From: Promethearchaeota archaeon
GTDB taxonomy: Archaea; Asgardarchaeota; Lokiarchaeia; Sigynarchaeales; SOKP01
Direction of reading: 5' to 3'
Length of the DNA: 5,332 bases
Assembly (NCBI GenBank): GCA_019894655.1
Contig: JAGXNZ010000335.1
Location: 1 to 5,332, forward strand
Shown: positions 1 to 5,332 of the stretch, in pieces
Numbering within the stretch: position 1 is the stretch's first letter
How the letters are laid out: every line of letters starts with the position of its first letter
Notes under the pieces: model-generated
The model's database searches: none
Told to the model about the DNA's origin: nothing
What the model saw: only the letters and a program-made list of their open reading frames with translations
Made by a program: the position numbers and the translations under genes

Positions 1-919
1 CTATGCCTTCAGCACCTAAAGCTGCTTTAGTAAAACTTGTAGCCATTGAAAAGAAATATACAATCCCTTTATCTCTCACGGGGAGGATAGACGTTAATTC
101 CGAATTGGGGATGCTCAAACAATTAATTGATATATCTACTTCATTCCCACCATTAGCTTTTAGAGTTTTTTCTAAAACATTTATCGGATTTAGTACATCT
201 GCAATAATAACTTCGTGACAGAACTCGGTTTCTCTAAGAAATTCAGCTCGGGTTCCACTTCTAGCTTGCCCTATGACCTTTCCTCTATTTCCAACCATTT
301 TTTTGGCCATATATGAACACATGAGTCCAGATTTTCCCGTAGCACCCAGAATTAGTACCTTATCGCCTTCGTTCACCAGATTCTTTACTTGTGCTGGAGC
401 TCCAGCAACATCAAGTGCTGCTAACGCTAGAGTTGCTTCCATATCTCCAGGCAATTTTGCGTAAATTCCGCTTTCAAAAAGTATGGCTTTTCCTTCAATT
501 TCAACTCGATCTATATCTGGATTTATTTCTAGGATTTTTTCAATTTTGAGGGGAGTTAATGAAAGAGAGACCAGTGATGCTATTCTATCTCCGATCTGTA
601 ATTCAATTTTTTCTTTCAAGTCACTTCCTATCTTTTCTACTTTTCCTATTAGCATTCCGCCTGAACCCGTAACTGGGTTTTGCATTTTTCCCCGATCGCG
701 AACGATTTCCAGGATTTTATTTTTTATTTTTTCAATATCTCCTCCCGCTTCTTCCTTTAATTGAGTAAAACTTGCGGAATCGATATTCAAATAATCAACA
801 TTTATTAATATTTCATTATCGAATAAAGTCATATCATTCGAAATTTTAAACGCGGGTTGGGGAAGCGTACCTTTAGGCTCAATAACTCTGTGAGTTCCAT
901 ATTTATTCCCTTTTACCAT
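1..919 (-). CDS. kdd: L-erythro-3,5-diaminohexanoate dehydrogenase, N-terminal 306 residues (3' end cut by window edge)
   Basis: Catalyses the NAD-dependent oxidative deamination of (3S,5S)-3,5-diaminohexanoate to 5-amino-3-oxohexanoate and ammonia (EC 1.4.1.11), a cytosolic step of anaerobic lysine fermentation. The family signatures I recognise are KYGTHRVIEPKGTLPQPA near residues 6-23, LNIDSASFTQ at 44-53 followed by EEAGGDI, KMQNPVTGSGGMLIG at 78-92, and a Rossmann glycine-rich loop LGATGKSG at 191-198 after a hydrophobic strand. A motif LAALDVAGAPAQV lies at 165-177. The ATG at 919-917 is preceded by a strong Shine-Dalgarno and gives the N-terminus expected for the family. Family members are about 340-350 residues long, so some 40 C-terminal residues and the stop lie left of the window. 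The gene is divergent from the his operon. Other lysine-fermentation genes (kamA, kamDE, kce, kal) are not in view but would be expected further left. Identification rests on remembered family motifs; a generic MDR-type dehydrogenase is a less likely alternative. Confidence 0.9.
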   Translation of the reverse strand, partial: MVKGNKYGTHRVIEPKGTLPQPAFKISNDMTLFDNEILINVDYLNIDSASFTQLKEEAGGDIEKIKNKILEIVRDRGKMQNPVTGSGGMLIGKVEKIGSDLKEKIELQIGDRIASLVSLSLTPLKIEKILEINPDIDRVEIEGKAILFESGIYAKLPGDMEATLALAALDVAGAPAQVKNLVNEGDKVLILGATGKSGLMCSYMAKKMVGNRGKVIGQARSGTRAEFLRETEFCHEVIIADVLNPINVLEKTLKANGGNEVDISINCLSIPNSELTSILPVRDKGIVYFFSMATSFTKAALGAEGI

Positions 920-927
920 ATTACTTA

Positions 928-935
928 CTCCTTCT
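928..935 (-). promoter_or_regulatory. Shine-Dalgarno site of kdd
   Basis: On the minus strand AGAAGGAG ends 8 nt before the kdd ATG. This is a strong, well-spaced ribosome binding site and fixes that start codon. Confidence 0.8.
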
Positions 936-945
936 ATTTCTTAGA

Positions 946-958
946 GATATAATATAAC
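946..958 (-). promoter_or_regulatory. candidate -10 or TATA element of kdd
   Basis: The minus strand reads GTTATATTATATC, a run of TATA-like hexamers whose near end is about 26 nt before the kdd start. Read as a bacterial -10 box (TATATC or TATATT), it would place transcription start upstream of the Shine-Dalgarno, giving a leader of roughly 20-25 nt. No convincing -35 hexamer is seen at the right distance. Read as an archaeal TATA box, transcription would begin near or inside the ribosome binding site, which fits less well. The assignment is tentative because the whole region is AT-rich. Confidence 0.3.
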
Positions 959-966
959 AATATCTG

Positions 967-980
967 ATCTTACTTAAGAT
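967..980. promoter_or_regulatory. 14-bp perfect palindrome, candidate operator
   Basis: ATCTTA-CT-TAAGAT has perfect 6-bp arms around a 2-nt centre, in the divergent intergenic region just upstream of the TATA-like box of kdd. A second copy of the half-site, TAAGATT, occurs at 1034-1040 next to the TATAAT-like box of the his operon. The position and symmetry suit a dimeric transcription factor controlling one or both genes. This is inference from symmetry and location only; the regulator is unknown. Confidence 0.35.
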
Positions 981-983
981 TCG

Positions 984-1005
984 TTTGAATTATAAATTTT
1001 TCAAA
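984..1005. repeat. inverted repeat TTTGAA-N10-TTCAAA
   Basis: Perfect 6-bp arms at 984-989 and 1000-1005 flank an AT-only 10-bp spacer containing TTATAAAT. The arms are 16 bp apart start to start, roughly one and a half helical turns. It could be a second protein-binding site or a chance dyad in AT-rich DNA. The spacer is too AT-rich and the stem too short for a terminator. Confidence 0.25.
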
Positions 1006-1019
1006 ATAGTTAATCTGAA

Positions 1020-1046
1020 TTGAAAATTAGAAATAAGATTTATAAT
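1020..1046 (+). promoter_or_regulatory. candidate promoter of the his operon
   Basis: TTGAAA at 1020-1025 is followed after 15 nt by a perfect TATAAT at 1041-1046, a sigma-70-like pair with a short spacer. The same place, TTTATAAT at 1039-1046 preceded by a purine-rich stretch, could instead be an archaeal TATA box with initiation near 1066-1072. Either reading leaves a 5' leader of about 35-55 nt before hisIE. The leader has no run of His codons, no stable hairpin and no T-box-like structure, so attenuation control is not indicated. Confidence 0.3.
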
Positions 1047-1104
1047 TCCACGATAATAAACAATAACTAAACAGTAATAGAAATAACTTATAGTAAGTGC
1101 ATTT

Positions 1105-2298
1105 ATGTTAAAATTTGAGTTAAATATTAGCAAAATTAAATCATCGAATAAAAATCAGTTAAAAATCGATGAGAGTTTTATTATTAACTATGCAAAAAAT
1201 CTAAATTATTTTGGTGGCGTGGTCGTGAGTAATATTAATTCTCATAGTCTTTTAAAGGGGATTTGCAAGGTTGCTAAATGCAATTTAGTGATGAACTCAC
1301 CTAATATAGAAACGATAAGATCAGTTTTGCAAAAGGGTGTGAATAAGATTATCATTCCTGAAAATAAAGTCGAAGATATCAGCAAAAAGGTATCAAAAAA
1401 TATCATAATAGCAAGAATTACGCTTCAAAAACCAGCACTACTCAATGACAATTTGATTGATCTTAAAAATGAAGTAAAAGAAATAATTAACCGTGTAGGA
1501 CCTTGCTGCTCAGAACTTTTGATTGATTATGATGTAGATTTAAATATTGATGAAAGTACAGTTCTTGCAGTGTTAAGCTGTATACTTAATCTTAATAGTC
1601 ATCCATTAACTTTTCTTGATACTAATCATAAATTTACTGAAATACTAGAAAAAAAGGGTGTGAATCCATTCATTTGTTCATCCGGGATGTTTAAAGAGAA
1701 ACAAATGCTTCAAATCTTTAAATCAACTTTAGATTTTCAGAAACTCGATGGATTAATTCCCACTATTGTTCAAGACGAACACGGTCAGATTTTAATGCTT
1801 GCTTTTTCCTCTCAAGATTCCCTGAATCAAGCTCTAATTCAAAAGAAAGGTATTTATTTTAGCCGTTCTCGAAAATCAATTTGGATTAAAGGGGAAACAT
1901 CAGGAAATTATCAGACACTAAATAACGTAAGATATGATTGCGATCAAGATGCTTTGTTATTTAATGTTCGTCAGGAGGGAGTTGCGTGTCACCTAAAGCG
2001 TTATTCTTGTTTTGGCAATAAGACATTTGAATTGTCAGATTTATATGAAATCATTCAGGATAGAATTTTAAATCCAGCTCCTAATTCATATACTAGCAAA
2101 ATTTCCAAATCCGAGCGATTAATTATCGAAAAAATACGAGAAGAAAGTAATGAAGTCATTAATTACACTAGTGATGAGAACTTGGTTTGGGAAATTGCAG
2201 ATTTATGGTATTTTATTATGGTTTTAATGGCTAAAAAAGGAATTAATCTTCAAGATATATTAAACGAACTAAGGAGTAGAAGAAATTATGGAAACTAA
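1105..2298 (+). CDS. hisIE: HIS4-like bifunctional phosphoribosyl-AMP cyclohydrolase / phosphoribosyl-ATP pyrophosphatase with N-terminal HisA-like extension
   Basis: Performs steps 2 and 3 of histidine synthesis: pyrophosphate removal from phosphoribosyl-ATP (EC 3.6.1.31), then ring opening of phosphoribosyl-AMP (EC 3.5.4.19). The HisI domain spans about residues 214-305, with SRSR at 253-256, KGETSGN at 262-268, DCDQDA at 278-283 and the three zinc-type cysteines C279, C295 and C302. The HisE domain spans about 312-396, with the MazG-like acidic pairs E346/E347-E350 and E363-D366. At 397 aa it is nearly twice a normal HisIE (about 200 aa). Residues 1-210 look like a degenerate HisA-type (beta/alpha) barrel lacking its phosphate-binding glycine motifs, a layout matching the front of fungal HIS4. 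The ATG is the first in-frame start after a stop at 1084-1086. It has no clear Shine-Dalgarno, unlike the downstream genes. The N-terminal half is visibly more AT-rich than kdd. The enzyme assignment is firm; the role of the extension is inferred. Confidence 0.95.
   Translation: MLKFELNISKIKSSNKNQLKIDESFIINYAKNLNYFGGVVVSNINSHSLLKGICKVAKCNLVMNSPNIETIRSVLQKGVNKIIIPENKVEDISKKVSKNIIIARITLQKPALLNDNLIDLKNEVKEIINRVGPCCSELLIDYDVDLNIDESTVLAVLSCILNLNSHPLTFLDTNHKFTEILEKKGVNPFICSSGMFKEKQMLQIFKSTLDFQKLDGLIPTIVQDEHGQILMLAFSSQDSLNQALIQKKGIYFSRSRKSIWIKGETSGNYQTLNNVRYDCDQDALLFNVRQEGVACHLKRYSCFGNKTFELSDLYEIIQDRILNPAPNSYTSKISKSERLIIEKIREESNEVINYTSDENLVWEIADLWYFIMVLMAKKGINLQDILNELRSRRNYGN
2271..2276 (+). promoter_or_regulatory. 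Shine-Dalgarno site of hisG
   Basis: AAGGAG lies inside the end of hisIE, 11 nt before the ATG at 2288. The spacing is long but usable. It favours that start over the in-frame ATG at 2303, which has no purine-rich site in front of it. Confidence 0.55.
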
Positions 2299-3298
2299 AA
2301 ACATGAGAGAAAAATCAGATTCGCAATTTATACGAATAGGAATTCCATCAAAAGGCCGTATGGCGTCCGAAACTCAAGAATTTCTTAATTCGTGCGGTTT
2401 CAAAATAAGGAGAAATAGACAACAATATATTGGATGGCTAGAAGGTTTCCCAAATATACAAATAGTATTTCAGCGGCAAAAGGATATAATTAATGGTGTA
2501 TTTAATGGGAATTTAGCATTTGGAATTGTTGGTTTGGATATATTAACTGAGTTAACACTGAAAGATCCAGATAAAATAGTAATTATTCACGATGATTTAG
2601 GATTTGGAAGATGCACTTTAGAAGTTGCTATACCTGATAATTGGAAAGAAATTTCGATGAAAGATTTGAAACAACGTGATCAAGTTTTACGGATTTCCTC
2701 TAAGTTTCCCATATTGACAAAGGAGTTTTTTAGTAGGCACGAACTTGATTTTGATTTAATTAAAGCCGAAGGAACTATAGAAGTTGCTCCTACATTAGGG
2801 TATTCTGACATAATTGTCGAGTTAGTCTCGACAGGGCAAACGCTTAAAGATAATCGGTTAAAGAAGTTGCAAGATGGTTGTATTCTCCGATCCCAAGCGT
2901 GTTTTATAGCAAATCGTAATAATTTAAGACAAAATGAGGTTGTTTTGGATATATCTCGTACTTTTCTTGAATACTTTGAAGCAACTATAAGAGCAAAAGA
3001 CTATGTTTCAGTGTTTATAAACATGCGGGGAAATGATCCTGAAGATATTGCTAAAAAAATGTTTGCAAAGGAAAGTCTAAAAGGACTTCAAGGTCCGACA
3101 ATCTCGCCTGTTATTTCTTCGGAAGGGGGATCTTGGTTTGCTATTCACATCATTGTAGAAAAAAATAAATTAACGGAAACTATAAGAGCACTAAGAGAAA
3201 TTGGCGGAAGTGGAGTTGTTGTTAGTCCGACATTATTTATTTTTGAAGAAGAACCAAAGCGCTATAAAGAATTACTAAAGAATCTGGAGGATAAGTGA
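2288..3298 (+). CDS. hisG: ATP phosphoribosyltransferase, long (HisG_L) form
   Basis: Catalyses the first committed step of histidine synthesis, joining ATP and PRPP to form phosphoribosyl-ATP (EC 2.4.2.17). The 336-residue product has the two-lobed catalytic core: RIGIPSKGRM at 16-25, FQRQKDI at 61-67, GIVGLDIL at 79-86, and the PRPP-binding region beginning EGTIEVAPTLGYSD at 161-174 and running through STGQTL at 181-186. It then carries the C-terminal ACT-like regulatory domain at about 238-322, with NMRGND at 245-250, GLQGPTISPV at 266-275 and GGSGVVVSP at 306-314. Having that domain, it should be a self-sufficient hexamer inhibited by histidine and need no HisZ. GLQGPTISPV and the FEEEPKRYKELLKNL tail resemble plant and some bacterial (for example Chloroflexi) enzymes more than the E. 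coli type. The gene overlaps hisIE by 11 nt. The first 12 or so residues precede the family core; M6 at 2303 is an alternative start. Confidence 0.95.
   Translation: METKNMREKSDSQFIRIGIPSKGRMASETQEFLNSCGFKIRRNRQQYIGWLEGFPNIQIVFQRQKDIINGVFNGNLAFGIVGLDILTELTLKDPDKIVIIHDDLGFGRCTLEVAIPDNWKEISMKDLKQRDQVLRISSKFPILTKEFFSRHELDFDLIKAEGTIEVAPTLGYSDIIVELVSTGQTLKDNRLKKLQDGCILRSQACFIANRNNLRQNEVVLDISRTFLEYFEATIRAKDYVSVFINMRGNDPEDIAKKMFAKESLKGLQGPTISPVISSEGGSWFAIHIIVEKNKLTETIRALREIGGSGVVVSPTLFIFEEEPKRYKELLKNLEDK
3286..3290 (+). promoter_or_regulatory. Shine-Dalgarno site of hisD
   Basis: GGAGG ends 7 nt before the ATG at 3298 but only 4 nt before the in-frame GTG at 3295. The spacing makes the ATG the likely start and gives a TGATG stop-start overlap with hisG. 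Confidence 0.75.
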
Positions 3299-4620
3299 TG
3301 ATACCAATTTATTCTTTAGAGGAAGCAAAAAAATCAATATTAATACGCAAATCAATTGTCGATACTCCAGTATCGCCTCAAATTAACAAGCAGATTATTA
3401 ATATTTTTGGTAAGCCTTTAACGCCACAAGAAGTTGTTAAGCGAATCATTAACGATGTAATTGAAAAAGAGGATCTCGCTCTAATTGAATGGACTAAGAA
3501 ATTAGATAATTCCGATATTTCTGACTCAATTGAAGTTACTGTAGGTCAATTGGAAGCCGCACTAGAATCTATCGACGCGAAGATTAAAGAAGTCTTAATT
3601 AAAACTAGAGATAGAATATTAGCGTTTCACAGAAAACAACCTATATCTTCTTGGACTACTAGTGATTTAGGAGGAAGTTTAGGACAAATAGTAACTCCCA
3701 TCCAGAGAGTGGGATTTTATGTACCTGGAGGTTCTGCTCCGCTTCCATCGACTATCATTCACAGCGTCTGTCCTGCAATTGTAGCAGGGGTTGAAGAAAT
3801 AGTAATAGTGAGCCCACCTCCAATTTCCCCAATAATCTTAGCTACATGTAATTTAATGCGTGATTTTAACATCAAACTTAGGGTTTTTAGAATAGGGGGA
3901 ATTCAAGCAATTGCAGCTCTTGCGTTCGGTACAGAAACAGTTCCAAAAGTCGATAAAATTGTTGGTCCCGGTAATATTTTTGTAACTTTAGCTAAACGGG
4001 AGGTGTATGGAATTGTAGGAATCGATGGTATCGCAGGTCCGACTGAAGCGGTTATTTTGGCAGACGAATCAGCAGATCCTGAATTACTAGCGTCTGATTT
4101 ACTCGCTCAAGCCGAGCATGATTTCTTATCAATTCCAATTTTACTAACAACAAGTCCAGATCTAGCAAAAATGGTTAAAAAATCAATTGAAGAACAAATA
4201 CTAAAATTATCTCGTGCTGAAATTGCACAATACGCGATTGAAAATAATGGCGGAATTATTTTAGTTACTAGCATTAAGGAAGCTATTTCTGTAATTAATG
4301 ATTTTGCCCCAGAACACTTATCTATTATAACTAAAGACCCACAAGAGATTTTACCACAAATTAAAAATGCAGGGGGTATTTTCTTAGGCGAATCTTCTTG
4401 TGAAGTAATGGGAGATTATGTTGCTGGTCCCAGTCATGTAATGCCAACAGGTGGTGCTGCAAAATTCTCTTCCCCATTGTCAGTATTAGACTTTCTCAAA
4501 ATTACTAGTCTTATTGCTTTAGATACCAAAACTGTTAAATCTATTGCACCTTTAGCTGAAATATTAGCTAGTAATGAAAAGCTTACAGCTCATTCAGAAG
4601 CTGCTAGGAGGAGAACCTAA
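3298..4620 (+). CDS. hisD: histidinol dehydrogenase
   Basis: Carries out the last two steps of histidine synthesis, two NAD-dependent oxidations of L-histidinol through histidinal to histidine (EC 1.1.1.23), as a zinc homodimer. The 440-residue product has the usual family length. It shows [15 protein letters not shown] at 138-152, [13 protein letters not shown] at 201-213, VGPGN at 222-226, AGPTE at 246-250, QAEH at 271-274 and FAPEHL at 336-341. By family comparison the zinc ligands are Q271, H274, D373 and H432, and the catalytic pair is E339-H340; all are present, so the enzyme should be active. AGPTE has Thr where many members have Ser (AGPSE), a conservative change. The ATG at 3298 is chosen over GTG at 3295 from Shine-Dalgarno spacing. 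It overlaps hisG by 1 nt (TGATG) and hisC by 1 nt (TAATG). In fungi this activity is fused behind the HisI-HisE unit; here it is separate, with hisG between. Confidence 0.97.
   Translation: MIPIYSLEEAKKSILIRKSIVDTPVSPQINKQIINIFGKPLTPQEVVKRIINDVIEKEDLALIEWTKKLDNSDISDSIEVTVGQLEAALESIDAKIKEVLIKTRDRILAFHRKQPISSWTTSDLGGSLGQIVTPIQRVGFYVPGGSAPLPSTIIHSVCPAIVAGVEEIVIVSPPPISPIILATCNLMRDFNIKLRVFRIGGIQAIAALAFGTETVPKVDKIVGPGNIFVTLAKREVYGIVGIDGIAGPTEAVILADESADPELLASDLLAQAEHDFLSIPILLTTSPDLAKMVKKSIEEQILKLSRAEIAQYAIENNGGIILVTSIKEAISVINDFAPEHLSIITKDPQEILPQIKNAGGIFLGESSCEVMGDYVAGPSHVMPTGGAAKFSSPLSVLDFLKITSLIALDTKTVKSIAPLAEILASNEKLTAHSEAARRRT
4606..4613 (+). promoter_or_regulatory. Shine-Dalgarno site of hisC
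   Basis: AGGAGGAG in the last codons of hisD lies 6-8 nt before the ATG at 4620. It is the best ribosome binding site in the window and supports coupled translation across the TAATG junction. Confidence 0.8.
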
Positions 4621-5332
4621 TGACAAAAATCAAAACGGTCGATCATCTCACTTCAATAAAAACCTATGAAGGAGTTAAACCATTGGAGATTATTGCGGAA
4701 GAATTAAATATCCCTGTTGCAGAGATAATTAAACTTGATGGTAACGAAAATCCTTACGATCCACTTCCTGAGGTGATAGCGACTTTAAGTTCTCTTAAAA
4801 ATATCAGTTTTTATCCAGATACATTATGCTCAAATTTAATACAGGTTTTGGCAAAAAAGGAAAATTTAGAAGCTAATAATTTTATTGTTGGCTCAGGATC
4901 TGATGAGTTAATTGAATTACTGATAAGAGCATACGCAAATCCTTTTGATACAGTGCTCTCTTTTTCTCCTACATTTGGTATGATTTCATTTTTAACTCAA
5001 GTACATGGAATTAAAAATGTAACATTTCCTCAACAAATTATTAAAAAAGGATCATTTGCTCACTATACATTCGACGAGGATCAATTTTTAGATGCGGGGA
5101 AGGGATCAAAAATAGTATTTATCGCTCGACCAAATAATCCCGATGGAAAGGTTGTATCAGAAAGATTTATTGAGCGTTTAGCATCTCTACCAATTTTAGT
5201 GATCATTGATGAGGCTTACATTGAATTCGCAAATTATCAAAGCCTAGCTAAATTAGTTCCTCAATACGAAAATCTTGTTGTTCTTAGGACTTTTAGCAAA
5301 GCTTATGGTTTAGGGGGGTTACGAGTTGGATA
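4620..5332 (+). CDS. hisC: histidinol-phosphate aminotransferase, N-terminal 237 residues (3' end cut by window edge)
   Basis: A PLP-dependent class I/II aminotransferase that converts imidazole-acetol phosphate to histidinol phosphate with glutamate as amino donor (EC 2.6.1.9). The open frame starts at the TAATG junction with hisD and runs off the right edge; members are about 350-370 residues, so roughly a third is missing. Visible family motifs are LDGNENPYDP at 39-48, FYPD at 64-67, GSGSDELIELLIRA at 91-104, SPTFGM at 116-121, RPNNPDG at 170-176, DEAYIEF at 197-203 and RTFSKAYGLGGLRVG at 223-237. D197 and Y200 should contact the cofactor, and K227 should form the Schiff base. F119 stands where Tyr is usual in the PTY motif, and D175 where NNPTG is usual; both are tolerable. 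Membership in the his operon makes HisC the best call over other aromatic or class I aminotransferases. Confidence 0.93.
   Translation, partial: MTKIKTVDHLTSIKTYEGVKPLEIIAEELNIPVAEIIKLDGNENPYDPLPEVIATLSSLKNISFYPDTLCSNLIQVLAKKENLEANNFIVGSGSDELIELLIRAYANPFDTVLSFSPTFGMISFLTQVHGIKNVTFPQQIIKKGSFAHYTFDEDQFLDAGKGSKIVFIARPNNPDGKVVSERFIERLASLPILVIIDEAYIEFANYQSLAKLVPQYENLVVLRTFSKAYGLGGLRVG

Noticed and set aside
3..764. Three plus-strand open frames at 3-218, 273-464 and 483-764
   Set aside because: They lie antisense to kdd, have low-complexity Ser/Phe/Ile-rich products typical of reverse readings, no ribosome binding sites and no recognisable domain. The minus-strand kdd frame explains the whole stretch.
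1..919. Minus-strand gene as a generic zinc alcohol dehydrogenase or quinone oxidoreductase
   Set aside because: The Rossmann loop is shared, but the N-terminal YGTHRVIEPKG and QNPVTGSGGMLIG signatures are specific to 3,5-diaminohexanoate dehydrogenases, and MDR zinc-site motifs such as GHE are absent.
984..1005. Inverted repeat as a transcription terminator between the divergent genes
   Set aside because: The genes on both sides point away from it, and the 6-bp AT-rich stem with a 10-nt loop would be unstable.
920..1104. A his leader peptide or attenuator, T-box or riboswitch upstream of hisIE
   Set aside because: There is no run of CAT/CAC codons, no GC-rich hairpin followed by a T-run, and no T-box-like conserved element. 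The 185 bp are AT-rich with only short dyads.
1105..1719. N-terminal region of hisIE as an active HisA isomerase
   Set aside because: The phosphate-binding glycine motifs and the N-terminal catalytic strand of HisA are not present, so an active enzyme is unlikely.
3295..3297. GTG start for hisD
   Set aside because: The GGAGG at 3286-3290 would be only 4 nt away, whereas the ATG three bases later has 7-nt spacing and the common TGATG overlap.

Overview
The window is a short, AT-rich piece of prokaryotic chromosome. It holds one gene leaving on the minus strand (cut by the left edge) and, divergent from it across a 185-bp intergenic region, four tightly packed plus-strand genes, the last cut by the right edge. 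There are no tRNA or rRNA genes, mobile elements, CRISPR repeats or visible terminators.

Left part (1-919, minus): the N-terminal 306 residues of L-erythro-3,5-diaminohexanoate dehydrogenase (kdd), an enzyme of anaerobic lysine fermentation. Middle (920-1104): a divergent control region with AT-rich promoter-like boxes, a perfect 14-bp palindrome (ATCTTA-CT-TAAGAT) and a second inverted repeat. Right part (1105-5332, plus): a histidine-biosynthesis operon ordered hisIE, hisG, hisD, hisC. Every junction overlaps (11, 1 and 1 nt), so the genes are almost certainly co-transcribed and translationally coupled. Together they give step 1 (HisG), steps 2 and 3 (HisE and HisI activities of the fusion), the aminotransferase step (HisC) and the last two oxidations (HisD). 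hisA, hisF, hisH and hisB are not in view and may lie beyond the right edge.

The most unusual feature is the first his gene. Its 397-aa product carries about 200 residues in front of the normal HisI and HisE domains. That extension reads as a decayed HisA-like (beta/alpha) barrel, and the whole layout (extension-HisI-HisE) resembles the front of the fungal HIS4 trifunctional enzyme, with HisD here encoded separately two genes downstream. The HisG is also of the long type seen in plants and some bacteria.

The organism is an AT-rich, probably anaerobic, amino-acid-fermenting prokaryote. Shine-Dalgarno sites are strong at hisD, hisC and kdd, recognisable but more distant at hisG, and not visible at hisIE. 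This does not decide between bacterium and archaeon. An archaeal (for example Asgard) or deep bacterial origin is possible but not shown by the sequence.
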